Shown piece after piece: positions 26,601 through 41,600 of a stretch of DNA of 64,000 bases. Under the pieces are notes generated by a model. It was not told where the DNA came from. It made no database searches and saw only the letters and a program-made list of their open reading frames with translations. The stretch comes from Holothuria scabra. Taxonomy: Eukaryota > Echinodermata > Holothuroidea > Aspidochirotida > Holothuriidae. Each line of letters opens with the position of its first letter. The first letter of the stretch is position 1. Location: contig CM074196.1 in NCBI GenBank assembly GCA_037179385.1, forward strand, positions 29,037,986 to 29,101,985, in the 5' to 3' direction. Made by a program: the position numbers and the translations under genes.

Positions 26601-29600
26601 AGTAGGTTTTTACAACATAGCTTTACAGAACTGTTTCGTAAGGACAATGTAGGTCCTCACTCCTACTTCTCCTCACTCCTACTTCAGACTTCTGAGAAGT
26701 GAGGACCTACATTATTGACCCTTACAAAACAGTTCTGAAAAGCTATGTTGTAAAAACCTATTGCAACCTTTTCAATATTATATAGCTACCTTCACAGGCT
26801 TGAGCACTTAACCAATGCCTGGTTGACATTATTAATTATTTGTAACTTTACTGGTTTTTTTTATATGTTTTTTGGCCTCTATTTACTCTTGTGAATTTGC
26901 AGCTAACTTTTTCACAACCAATTTGAATGTTCAATGGGGCTAATATTACCAACTTTGGTAGGAGAGAAAAAGTAACCAACCAGTGTAAACCTCCAACTTA
27001 ATTGCTGCATAGAGTCTCACTTCCCACTCAGGCAAGGATATGATTTTGATTCGGATTCCCTTGGCAACAATTCCATCTACATCGACTCCCTCTCCATTTG
27101 AAAGTACCTGAAAGTACAATGATACATTTACTGATAAGTGTACAGTATAATTTTTAGATCTTATGCAGTGCTTCGTTTAATTACTTTATATCAAAGTGCT
27201 TTACACATATATTGGGTTAGCAGTAACATATCCAAGGGAGCCCTAGATTTAGTTAGTAAATTACTGAGGTTTCAGGGCTCATGCAGTTTCTAACTAATAG
27301 TTTCAAGTCAAACCGACCACTAGAAAAGGTTAGAAGGAGTTTATGGCCCAGTTTCCAACCAATTGGTTCAAGTCGAGTCAGCCATTGCTTTTTTTCCAGT
27401 TGTGGCTCACTGCCTTGTTTTCCCTAATCCATTGCTTTTTGTTGAGCATCAAGCACAATGGCAGCAGGTTCCATTATTAAAGTCTTCCGTATGACCCGGC
27501 CAGGACTTGAACTTCAGACCTCCAGACTGCAAGTCTGATGCTCTAACCACTTGACTGAGCAGTTGGTGGCCACTAGAAAGGGAGCCAATAAGGATTCCTA
27601 ATAACAGTGATTACAGGAAAGGCCCATTATCCAGATTTCAGAAAATTTCCAATCCCAACTAATCCTTTTAGCTAATACAATGTGCAGCTCAACTTCCTCA
27701 CTGACATGAACCTTATCCTGACTTCTGACACATACTATAGATGAATCCAGACAGCAAGTGATGGTCTGATTTTCATCGACTATAATTGGGGAGTATCACC
27801 TTTTAATCTTTCAATTTCCTTGCTTGCCTGTTACATGATGGTTGTACACTGTAATGCCTCTTGCTTCTCTTAATTTCACTGAATATGACAGTTTGAAATT
27901 CATGGAGACAATAAATAAAGTTGATTTAAGCCTGATGGACCCCACAAATGACTGCCTATAGTCACGTACTTAAATAACACAAGCACTGATCGAATTCGTC
28001 CATTCTTTAAAAATTACTTAAGCATGGCACACTAAAAAGCTGTGCTGGGTCTGAACAGAACTCTCCCAATAGTTATGAGGAGAAAACCACAAAGGAAGCA
28101 AATCAGTAAGGTAGACTGATTCTCCTTCCCTGACTTGCCATAGGTAGGTCTGGTAAGAAGAGCTAAAGGGCTAGGCCCTGTCATGGTCACAGCTCACAGC
28201 TATACAAACAGTGCAAAAGAACAGTTACAGTACCTCACATACATCCAATTACAACCTGGGTGGGATCGACAGCAAGCAGTCACATAGCCACATGGGGCCT
28301 TTAATTAGACTTAAAGAGCTAGTGTAGCAGGATTTCAGCCAGAATAATGACTTTTCTTTGATTACAAGATGATATCTCTTAAACATAAAAGAGGGCAATT
28401 TTAGGGAAAAGAACTCTTCAGTTTTCTTTGATTCTAGCATCCATCTAACTTTATCAATACCTGGATGCCCACAGCTGGGTTAGTAAGTTAGTTAGATAAG
28501 AGGTTTACAGCCCACTTTCCAACTTATTGGCCTTTTTACCAGTTGAGGCTCACTGGCTGGTTGTCCCTGCTCCATTTCTTAAATGTGAAACATCACACAC
28601 AACAGCAGTAGGTTCCATTTTTAGAGTCTTTGGTATGACTCGAACTGGGAATTGAACCCAGGCCTTCCATGTGAGAGGCTGATGCTCTCCCCTTTCATGA
28701 TAGCCCAAGTGTTCCATAAAAACAACTAGCTAAAAGGGTGCACAGCATAACTTTCAGAGTTGTGAGTAACAGTAATGGAATTTTGGTGGTTTTTTTTTTT
28801 CTTGGTAAGAATTTTATAAAAGCAGCTTGTTTCTGATTCAAGACTAAATTCTTTGGTTTGCTTGACTCCAATTTTTATCATTGTCATAGTGTGTATTAAC
28901 ATTGTACCTGTGCATTTCACAAGATGAATAACACACAAACACATACATTTCTATAATGACTTCGAACAGCAAAACAGCACTATAACTTGCAGGACACACT
29001 GCTTTAAATACAATTGTGCAAAAAAGAGCAAAAAATGTTTTATACAACCAAATTTCTGACCTGAAGTGACCATGGGAATAGATTTGGGTGAGCAGGGAAG
29101 GGGGAGACATATCCTCCCACTTTTTGAAAAGTAACCCACTGACTTATGATTGTCATACAGTAAATTTGGGGGTGAATTGAGGTCGTGTTCCCCCTCCTTG
29201 GATTGTTGTTTTGAGACTAAATAAAATAATTTTTGTAAACTTCAGAGGACTTGCCAATCTTATGTTTCTTTCTAGGACAAATTACTGTTAACTAAACTTT
29301 AAGATCATGACTGGCTAAATAATGAATAAATAATTATTTATGTAATACACACCGTAGATTCTTCTCCGTAGATGTAAACCCACTGGTCATTACTGTTGAG
29401 GTATTGAAGTTCATATTCTTGAATAACTGACCCATCGTCAAACCCAAATGACTTAAGTGTCAATTCATTTTCAAAGTATGCCTCCTGAGTATAGCCTACT
29501 TCAGCTTTCGCTTCCTCCCAGGCCCACCACACCAATCCACCTTGGTACACTGGCCCAGTTACAATTTGCGGAAGCCCTCTTGGTTCTGAAACAAAACAGA

Positions 29601-32600
29601 TATTGGATTTAATTTTAACTTCAATACCGCCATTTTTCTTAAACCACTGATAATATTGTAGATTGGGACAAGTACATATTAGACAGAAAGCCAAAAGGCT
29701 AAGCCATATATCCTTCCAGCTGAAATGTGAGTCTGTTATTTTTTTTATTTAAATTTAAAAAATTTCAAAAATTTTCTTTACACTTTAAGAAAAGAATGTC
29801 TACAAGAAGCAGAGGTTACACCAATTACACTAATTATTACATGCTGGTAACATGTAGACTTCCAGTGACCCTAAATGATCTTTCACCTGCACCTAAACAA
29901 CAGGGATCATTGACTTTAAGTCATTCACAAGTTAAGTTTGATAAGTGTATTAAAAGTTTCCATGTGAGATATGTATGAACTGGGGCTATAACGAAATCGC
30001 AGATCAGTCTCTAGTATTTGACATGCCATTTCACAAAATTTTCTAATTTCTTAAAAATCAGGAAAGATCATCAGCCCATGGCCACTGACTTATTTAACAT
30101 GGTTATCAATTTGACTTTACCCTACCCGGTTATATCAAAAACTATTACATCAGGGCCAATACCATTGCCTTATAGGGATAAATTTCATTTTTTACATTGT
30201 AAATTGTGACTTTTTGTATATATGTATGTGAAGCATGTTAATTGGGCCATTCATTTGAGCTTTCAACAAAAAACAGATTGCAGACTTACCCTATTTCATG
30301 CTAACCCTTAATTGTGTTGGCACTTCTCAGTCAACTCTTAAACTAACATGAAAAAAATAATTTTGTTCTACCCCACATGACCTTTGACCTTCACCAACAA
30401 CGATGAAATGTATCCAATCTCCTACCCTAAAGGTCACATCCTCTCACCTCAGACAGTTACAATTCTTGTAACCGACTTACAGAACCTACTCCCCTACCAC
30501 AATTGTCTGAAACTCTTCCTCTTCCAGATACAATCTTACTTTATTGCTTCTGGGTGAATATAAGACCCCAATAAGTAATCAATTTGTTAGTAAGTTGGAT
30601 GGAGTTTTACGACTCAGTTTCTAACCAGCTGGTTTAAAGGCCCAGTTCTCTCACCCCAGACAATACCAATTCTCCTAACCTTCTTACTGAAGCCCCTCCC
30701 ACAATTGTCTGAAATTCATCCTCATCCAGATACAATATCTGTTTATTGCATCAAGGGGAGTATAGAAAAACTTAATTTATTTAGCCAAAACACTCACAGT
30801 ACGGTTCACACTGTGTAATATAAGCTTTGGCACTCTGCATTGTTTGAATTAGCTGTCAATCAAAGAGCTGAGCCAATTGAGAATTTCGGTAGCCCCCTAC
30901 CAAAATTGCAGTTTGGGGTGAGAGGTTTGGCCCTTTAAGTTGAGTCAGCCACAGACTTTTTTTCTAGTTGTGGCTCACAGGCTTGTTTTCCCTTCTCCAT
31001 TGTTTTTGCTGAGCACTATGCACAATAGCAAAAGGTTCCATTTTTAAAGCCTTTTTTATGACCCAGCAAGGAGTTGGAACTCCAGACCCTCTGGCTTCGA
31101 GTCAAATGCTCTAACCAATTCACAGTGAAATGTGTAATCAAAGCACTCCCAGTGCAATGAAAGCTGTGTGATATGAGTATCACTCTCTGCATTTTTTTAT
31201 TACTTGGTGTCAATCAAAGAGATGTGTAAATTGAGAATATGTTTGGGCTACTACAACAATTGCAGTTTGGGGTGGGAAGATTATGTCTTTCAAAGACAGT
31301 GTTAACATGCAATGTTTTCAGAGTTTGGCAGCTAGTGACCCCGGATGATCTTTGACCTAGCTGCACCAAAAACAATCTCCGCGCCATAACGCATCTACAT
31401 ACCAAGTATGAAATCTATCTCAGTTTCCTACCTGGAGAAAATATGCTAACTAGGTTTTCAATTTGACCCTTGGAGACTCAGATGACCATTGACCACCGAA
31501 AAACAACGACATGGATCATTTTCTCACTATAATGCTTCTACATATCAAGTATGAAATAAATCCAAGTTCCCTACTGTACCTTGAGATATAGTGTCGAAAA
31601 GGTTTTCAGTATTGACCTGTGGTGACCCCAAATGAACTTTGACCTTCAACAAAAACGATACAGGTCATTCTCTTACTACAACGCATCTACACATCAAATA
31701 TGAAACCTATACAAGCAGTACTACCTTGATTTATCGTGTTCATAAAGTTTTCATACTATGACCACTGGTGACCAAAGATGACTTTTGACCTCCACCAAAA
31801 AACAAAAGGGTTCTCCTCTTAATAGATGGGGTGTCAGTGTACAAGGTTTGGAAACTGTCATACATTCCTATTTTGAGATAGGATGTTAAAAAGAGAAGTT
31901 TAAAAAACAAACAAATATCCACACTTACACCAGCACAATCTTGACTGCATAAGTTTCTTTTATCATCAAAACCAAAAACTCCACCAAAGATTGATTAATT
32001 TGTAAAATAATAGCAATAAAATGAATGGTTTTGTCCATAAACTTAAAATACCTGAATACATGTACAGTTGGACTGACATGCATGGCTGTTTTTCATAATC
32101 CAAAATGTACATTCTGAATCGATTAGTGAAAATTGCAGGTTTGTAGATGTGATCCCTTTGACCTTTGTTATCTGTATTCCCTTCAATCCTCTGAAATAAA
32201 ATGTAGTTAAACACTAGTAAAAACAGTTTTCTATATTAGCAACAGCACTTACCACACATCAATTTCTACTTACCTAGTCTAGCCTACTGTGTACTCTGAA
32301 AAATCAGAAAGCCAAAAGGTGACAGTGATTCCTTGTTTATGAGAAGCTAAAGTTTCTGTTTTCTTTATTTTTCAGAAATTTGACAAAATGTACCAGTGGT
32401 TTGTAAGTCTACAAGCCCTTTTTAGCTCACATGTTTTGCAAATGAACTACCCCATAAAACTACCAATGTCTTCAGAAGGTGGTGCTATGCCTCATTGAAA
32501 TCCATCTCTAGAAACACCCTTGTTTAACTTGCCTGTCGAAAAACTACTAAAACACATCCAAACAAAAAACAGCCGCATCACTGCAGATCGTTAGGTGGAA

Positions 32601-35600
32601 GGTGATGACAAAAAGGTTCCAACACTTTCCAAGGTTGAAAAGTCTGCCAAAAAGGAATTCCAAAAAATGAGAAAAAAAGCAAGAGTAACTTGATTACATG
32701 ACTTAAGCATTCCACTGGCAATAGAACAAGGGATGGATATACCTCAATCTAGTGAAGACATGCATCACCATTTAGCGTTTCATGGTAAATGGAATAGTCC
32801 ATTTGTGAAACAGGTGAGGTAGGTAGGTAGGAAGCAGATAACTGTCTTTACAATTTATGCACAGAGTGAGTGGGATCCATAGACAGGTCAATTACAACAT
32901 GCTGATAAAACCTAAAGTTCTAATGACCTCAAGTAACCTTTGTTAAGTGTAATATACTTTACATCAGTTTCATATATCCTTCAGATACAGACAGTTTACA
33001 AGCTTTAATTTTCTGAAATCTAATGACCGGTGAATGTCACTACAGTGGAAGTACCTACACTGTCCCCCCTCTCTCTTTTCACTCTTTCCTTCCTTTTTTA
33101 CACTTTTTCATTTTTTCCTTCCCCTCATTTGCTACGTTTTTGTCCCTACTTTGAGATACCATGATTTTTACAATGTCTTAGTGTTCAACTTTGATCTGTT
33201 GACATCAAGTGAAGTCTTTACTCCCCTAGAGCATTTTTTTTTTGTTCAATATATAGCATTTATAAATTAATTGCTTTCTATATGGTGAGATATTTCTGGT
33301 GACCTCAAATAACCTATTGAATATAACAAGGTTTAAGGTAGTTCATCCATTTGCAGCAGTAGCGTGTTTAAAGGAGGGTTGGCAGGCACCTAGGCCCCCC
33401 CCTCACCTCCGAAGTCAGTGCAGTGGAGGCAAAACCACTCAGTGGGGGGATTTACAGGTTTGAGAAAGAGGAAAAGTTTGAAGAGACACAGTGGGCATTC
33501 AAGCCTTATCCACACACCACCCCACATGGGGCAGAAAATCTTACGGGGGATTAGAAAAATGGGGGAATCATAGGTTGTGCCCCTCCCCCCCCCTCCCTCC
33601 TTGGAAATCCTGCACACGCCAGTGAGATGCAGAGTACATAAATATATCTATGATTATGTTAACGTACTGCAGGCTACAAGAATTTCTTCCTTTAATCTCT
33701 GGTGACATAAGATGCTCCTGCTCTATGCTAATACAAAACGGCAGGGTTCTTCTACATTATAGGATATTCCATCCATATTCAAAGTGCAGATGAGCTTTAA
33801 ATTCTCACGCCTTGAGTTTTAGAGTTTCCAGGTGGGATGCAAATCACACTCCTCCAGTCAAGAAATTAAGGGGTGTGGTAGGTGTGTTGGTGTTTGATAA
33901 ACTTTAAAGTTTAATAAACTTTTAATAGATTTATATGAGTTCACATTCTTCATTTAAGTGTGCAAAAAATTGCACTTCTAACAGTGATATGAGGTGAGTG
34001 ATGTCATGCAATTGCACTCCTATGCCTCAAAATTCAAGGCCTGAATTCTACATAATCAAACAATCATTAAGTTAGTTAGATTGAGTTTTACGGCCCAGTT
34101 TCCAACCTACTGGTTCACGTCAAGCCGGCCACAGTCTTTTTTCCAGTTGTGGCACACTGGCTTATTTTCCCTACTCCATTGCTTATGCAAACCATCATGC
34201 ACAATGGCTGTAGGTTCCATTTATAGAGTCTTTGGTGTGACTGGACCTGGGAATAGAACCAAGGCCTTCCACATGAATGGTGAATGCTCTTACCATGAGA
34301 CCAAACACACGGTAGAATCATTAAAGCCTGTACACATATGAAAACACATGTGCATTTAGGTTGATTCAAGAAATTTGCGACATAGACATAACAAATTTGA
34401 GCAATTCCAGTACCATGCTTTCAAATGTTTCTTGAATGATTATTATACGATGCAATTCAGTTTCAATAATTTGTGACCAGAAACTATTTCATATCATGCA
34501 CAGAACTGTTATAAGCCTGGAAAAAAACTTCAAAATTTTAATGAATGTAATTATTTTAGGTGAAAACCTGAATAATTATGCTAAAATGAGCTTCTCCATA
34601 TCTAACATTTCAACACCCTCATTAAATAATTAGTTTTGATCAATATGCCACTTGAATGTTCTCTTATAACTCTTGACTTGCATAATTTGTTTACATGTTG
34701 ATCTATTAGTGCCTGCAGGTAAATGTCACGACAAAACATGCCTTGTACACATTGATGCCATTTATTCATGAGGTGGGCATGCACAACTCATAAAGCTTCT
34801 TGTTGTTTTTAATAAAGGGCATGCAGACAATATGCATGGATAATAAACTGCAACTCTGTATGCAGACTGCTTATTGTTATCACCCTAGCTTTGAAATGAT
34901 GGTCAGCATTGAAGGTCAGAAAAAAAAGGAACATTTGAAGGCAGTTCAAACCTGTACTAGCTCTAGGACTAAAGTCTAAAATCACTTAAAAATACAACTA
35001 TAAAGGTACAATTGCATCCTATAACAGCTGACACATTCAACTCATTACTTCACACATATGCTGGTGGTATGTCAAGAACAGGGACTTCCTATACATGAAC
35101 AGCGCATACTGCACGTTACATTGTGGCTACCATAGTGTATGAAAAAGCGTACAACGATGGCTGTCTGCTATGGTTTTGTGTGAAAGTTTGGACCTGCTCA
35201 AGTATATCTCCATATTTTGTGAGGGAAGATGAAATATTTTTAAAATATGGCAAGGTAAGGTCAAAATCACTTCACATATTGCAGGAATATGATATTGTTT
35301 CCCATTCAAGTTAACTTCTGTTTAAAATATAATAGATTCGTCGCCAAATCAGACGATTTATAGCTTCACAGCGGCCATCTTGGTGGGCCTTTTTTGTCCC
35401 GGCGGGTGGCGACCATCTACAGATAGGATGTACACGTTACATGCTCTGTCCCTGTATATAAGTCCGGGGTCCAGAAGTATTACATCTTTCTTGCTTTAGT
35501 AATTAAAACATCAAACAAATGCATGCAAAAAAACAAATAAAACGAATCCATATTTGCACAAGTACTTGGTTTTACACCAATGATGATTATGTTTTAAAAT

Positions 35601-38600
35601 TTTCACTTTGTTATTTGCAGGCATAATTTTGAAATAATTTCACTTCAACAGTCTATTCCTTTAAAGCTGTACCACCCATCATCAATCGTTTTCTCTAACC
35701 CTTGATTTGTAATTCTGACTTTGAAACTAACATCAGATACTGATACAAACATGTCTTTTATGGATAGGCCTTCCTCCCCTGACGCTACTCGGGAATGGTA
35801 AGTTTTAGCCATCTCAAGCTGGCAACTAATAATACAGAATCTATCAGAGAAATTCCTGTTCAGGTATCTTGAGATCAATAAAGTTAAAGGCGTTTGCTTC
35901 CTTCAAAGGCTATTTGCTCAATAAATGCCGCAATTACAGAGACAAGCTTCACCTGAGAAAACGTCTTTTTTCTCTGGTAACATTGGCTAAAACGTCCTAT
36001 TCAATTCTAGCAGCATGATTCATTCATTCAAGTGTTATATATTCTATAATAGATTGCTAATGTAAAAAATAACTTGAACACTAGACACTTTGAGTCCCAA
36101 TTAGCATTAACTTATTAAACGACTGATAGGTCACAGTGTTGGAAAAAAAAAGAAAGAAGCAGATGTATTACTTAAATTTACACTTACAGTAGTTTCTCGG
36201 TCTTTTCCATGGAGCTCAAGCCATTCATGGAACTGTGGGTACAAATACTTCACTGTGTAAGCCGAAACATAGCTAGGTGAGTCATCTAGTGCACTTGTGC
36301 TAAACTTGACGATACTGACAGGATACGGGAATGCAACTTCCATGTACATGTTGGTCTCATATTTTCTGGGACACCAGTCAAATTGATATAAATCTAAAAA
36401 AAATGAAATTTGAGGCATATGACATAAATCAAATTAATCACAATGCCTTTATTTCATGATGAATTGGTCACAGTTTATTGTCCACTGGAGTTTTCCTATC
36501 CTAACACAATCATAGTAGGCTAAGGAGGTTTCCAACCTATTTTGGGGGTTTCCCAATATTTGCGTTAAATGTGTTTTGGATACATCTTGCCCAACACCCT
36601 ACCATTATTCAAATTACTGTGTACCTCACATCAAAAATTTCAAGAAGTATATATTAAACTGCACGCAAAATGAATTCTAACAGTTAACCTCCCATCTTCA
36701 TGGGACATTCTTGAGCTGAGATGTAAAATGTTGGAAGTTAATTCACTTAAAACACATTAGGGCACTGCACAATAATTTGTGACTTTCTTGTTGCACAGCT
36801 CACATTACCTCCTTTGTTTTCCTTTCAAATTAAAAAGTTTTTATAACCTTGAACACTTCCTGCTTGCTTGCATATCATGTTGCACAGTAAAAATTCTATG
36901 ACACCTTGGTACAAGGTGCAGTAACTTTCAGAAAAACTACAAATTTCAAAGATTGTAATATAGTAATTAAGTAAAATTAAGGTAAAAAATGAAATATTAT
37001 ACATACATTTCTCACAAGTTAAATTGGCATGATCATTTAAAATATGCAATGCATGACCCAAAAGTTCTTTAAATAGTAGTTATATTCATGTTTCATGGCT
37101 TAACAACACAAAAAACCAGAATGCAAAAATGCATTGAGGTGTCGATGATACATACATGCTCTTTTCAATAAAATCCTACATTTCTTGTAACAACTGGTGA
37201 CCCAAAATAGCCTTTGTCTCCACCTGTAAGTGACTGGTTTTTCTTTTAACCAAAACATTTCTATATTCAAAAAGCCAAATTTCATACTGTGCCTTAAGAT
37301 ATTCTGCAAACAAGGTTTTCAGAGTTTGATGCCAGGTGATACCAGATGAACATTGACCTCCACCAAAAACAACAGGTACAGTACTTTCAACTCACCATAA
37401 CACATCCACATACTAATTAGGTAATCCATCCAAGTTTCCTACCTTGAGATATCCCATTTTGACAAGTTTTTCAAAGTTTGACCGATCATGACCCCAGATG
37501 TCCTTTCACCTCCACAAAAAAAAACCTTATACAGACCATCTTCTCACCATAACTCATTTACAAACTAATTTTGAAATCCATCCACCTTTCATACCTTGAG
37601 CTATCCTAAACAAGTTTTTCTGAGATTGACCCCTATGACCCCAAGTGACCTTTGACCTCTACCAAAATCAATAGGGTTCTTCCTCCTATCATAACGCATC
37701 AACATATCAAGTTTGAAATCATTCCAAGCTTCCTACCTTGAGATATAGTGTGAACAAGAAGTTCGGAGTGTGACCCCATGTGACCCCAAATGACCTTTGA
37801 CCTCCACCAAAATTTATTGGGCTATTTCTTACATCATAATGCATCAATATATCAAGTTTGAAAAGAATCAAAGTTTCCAACCTTGAGATATAGTGTAAAC
37901 CAGGATTTCTGGGTGTGACCCCATGTGACCCCAAATGACCTTTGAGCGCCATGAAAATAAATCAGGTTCTTTTTTACATCAAAACACATTAGCCTATCAA
38001 GATTGAAATGAATCCAAGTTTCCTACCATAATGTATCATGTAAACAAGGACTTCAGGTTTTGACCCCATGTGACCCCAAATGAGCTTTGACCTCCATGAA
38101 AATACATCAGGTTCTTTCTTACATCATAACGCATCAACATATCAAGTATGAAATTAATCCAAGTTTCCTACCATGAGATATCATGTTAACAAGGATTTCA
38201 GGTTTTGACCCCATGTGACCCCAAATGACCTTTGACCTCCACCAAAATCAATAGGGTTCTTCCTTACATCATAACGCATCAACATATCAAGTTTGAAATT
38301 AATCAAAGTTTTCTACCATGAGATATCGTGTAAACAAGGATTTCAGGGTTTGACCCCATGTGACCCCAAATGACCTTTGACCTCCACCAAAATTAATACG
38401 GTTCTTCCTCACATCATAGCGCATTAACATATCAAGTTTGAAATTAATCCAAGTTTTCTACCATGAGATATTGTGTAAACAAGGATTTCAGGGTTCCACC
38501 CCATGTGACCCCAAATGACCTTTGACATCCATCAAAATCAATAGCGTTCTTCCTTACAGCATAACGCATCGACATATCAAGTTTGAAATAAATCCAATTT

Positions 38601-41600
38601 TTTACCATGAGATATCGTGTAAACAAGGATTTCGGGGTTTGACCCAATGTGACCCCAAATGACCTTTGACCTCCACCAAAATCAATAGGGTTCTTCCTTA
38701 CATCATAACCCATCAATATGTCAAGTTTGAAATTAATCCAAGTTTCCTGTCTTGAGATATTGTGTAAACAAGGATTTCGGTTTTTGACCCCCTGTGACCC
38801 CAAATCACGTTGACCTCAACCAAAATAAATAGGGTTCTTCCTCTCAGTATGGGGTATCTGTGTACCAAGTTTGAGAACTGTCAGATCTTCCCTTCTCAAG
38901 ATATCGTGTAAACAAGCAAAGTGTCACAAACACACACACATACACACACACACACCCGCACATACACACTTACATACACACACACGCTATTATGAATGCA
39001 TAGGTTTCTCTTTTCATCGAAACCAAAAAAGGTTACAAAATATAAAAGAAAGAGTAATGGCCACTATGCCGGAAGGAAATGTCAAAAGAGATCAAACTTT
39101 ATTCAATAGGTAAACAATAACCTGCATCAATACTTACATGGAGATGGCAAATAATCTACACCAACTTCCAATGGAACAGCATATGGTCCTAAAAATAAGA
39201 TAACCAATGGTAAGTACAGAAAAAAAATAAAATAAAACAAAAACAAACAAACAAGCAAACAAATAATCTCAAGAAGGAAATGTCACTGAATTTTCGATAG
39301 TCAAACACTTTTTTAATTCAACTGAACAATTATTTATAACCTCAGTAACATTTTTAGGTTTGTGTTGATTTTTCGATTTGTCTGTAATCTGGAAGTGACT
39401 TACCATCCTTAGTCCCCAATTCATTTTCTTATTGTTATTATTATTACCATTATCATTATCATTATTATATTACATTTCAATAGCACTTATTCTGGGCAAC
39501 ACATCTAAGGTGGTACATTGCACTCTTACATTCATAACAAACTTTTCCATTGACATTTCAGAATCAAATACTGGACCTACATTTTTTATAATAAAAGAAA
39601 CTGCAAGTATTTACATTGCTAACATTTAAAGGTTCTCCTGATATTAAGCTTACTACTAACGATAAGAAATCCAGTTTTATCATCATTTAATTTCAAAAAA
39701 TTTGAAGTCATTCACCGTTCAACATCCTTGATGCATAAAACAGGTACACTTACCAGGAGCAATGGTTCTATCAACAACTGGTCCCCCACCAGCGATGTAA
39801 AATGGATCCGATTTGACATTTGGACTCAGCGGCTTTCCACCAACTCCACCTGAAGTAAAACGTACTACTGATTAAATGATGTTTCACTCCCAAACAAAAA
39901 ATGTCTTCATAATTTTTGTTGTGGCCAGACTTGACTTTAACTCACATTAAGTTTCTACACAGTAAACTATAAGCCTTAAAAGGGACGATGCCTTCCTAAT
40001 AAGAAACCAGAATGCAAAAATGCATTGAGGTTTCGATGATATCTTAATGTTCTATTTCAAATAGAGCCATTTATGTACCATATCATCTCACTTAAATGTT
40101 ATACTAGCATGTTATCTCAGGTGACCTTTGACCCTTACTAACAAAAATAGGTACAAACTTCTCACCAAAATTTGCATCCACATACCACAGAAGTATCTAT
40201 TTCAGTTTCCCACCTTGAGTGGTATTAACAAGATTTTCCCATTTTGACCTTCAGTGATCCCAAATTACCTCTGACCTTGGGAACAATTAATTGATAGATT
40301 GATCGATCAATTGATTGACAGATACCCAAATGAATTTTGAACTCCACCAAAAATGATAAGGACCATCTTCTAAACATAACACATTCACATTCCAAATATG
40401 AAATTTATTCATGTTTCTTATCTCAAGATATTGTGCAAACAAGGTTTTGTAACCCTGGATGACCTTTGACCTATACCTAAATCAATAGGATTCTTTTTGC
40501 CACCATAGTGCATCAACTCATCTAGTTAGAAATTAATCTGAACTTGCTACCTTGAGTTATTGTGTAGACAAGGTTTTTGGATCGAGTTTGACCCCTGGTA
40601 ACCCAGGATGACCTTTGACCTACACAAAAATCAATACAGTTCTTTGTGATATCATAAGGTAGCAACATACCAAATTTGAAATTAATCCAAGCTTCCTACC
40701 TTGAGATGTCATGCTAACACTGTTTTAAGAGTTTGACCCCTTTATGACCCACATGAACTTTGAGCTCCACCTAAAACAATAAGGGTCTTCCTCTCAGTAT
40801 GAAGCACCTGTGTACCAAGCTTGAGAACTGTCAGATCTTTCCTTCCTGAGATATTGTGTAAACAAGCAAAGTGTCACAAACACACCCACACACACACACA
40901 CACACACCCGCTCATCAATTGGCTAATAAACACTGCAAGTACAGCACATACCCGTATTCAATGCCTTACAGTACACCGCTTACAGGTACACCCAACTGTT
41001 CCCAGTAAGGAGATAGTGGGAATTCCCCTTTAGCCTTTTGAGTCAGGCAGCATGTAAATGCCGCCAGCGAGGGCAGGCTCTTGTGTATCACCTGACAGAG
41101 CTCATTGCAGTGTCCAAATTTTCGGGTAGCTATGCCAGTTACGAGCTCTGTGTGAGCGAGGAAAGACGTGTGAGGCTTGAGCTCTCTTGAGGGGCCTGTA
41201 CCTGGCAAGGTATCATTTGTAGGTACACATCCATGCACACACACAGCACACACCCGTGTTCAGTGCCTTACGGGGTACAGAGAACAGTACCCATAAGGAG
41301 AAATGGTTGGATCCCCCTTTAGACCTTCAAGTGAATGATGTGAGCCACGGCGGGCTCTTGCATTGCAGTGTCTGAATTTTCGGGTAGCTACACCAGCTGC
41401 AGGGTCCGCGTGAGGGAGGAAAGAAGTGTGAGGCTTGAGCTCTCGTGTGCAGCTTGTAACCGCTAAGGCATCATTTAGAGGTGCACACATATATGTACAC
41501 AGCACATACCCTCAATCAAAGCCTCACAGGGTACAGAGAACAACTCTGTAAGCAAATAATTGGAATTCCCCTTGAGCTGGTTAATTCATGCAGCATGTGA

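Noticed and set aside
35645..35878. Protein-like minus-strand stretch as an extra exon
   Set aside because: No acceptor/donor pair keeps phase 1, and adding it would break the frame between modules 2 exons.
38444..38803. 119-codon repetitive minus-strand frame
   Set aside because: It is a read-through of the 140-bp minisatellite. The frame is kept only because unit length happens to allow it.
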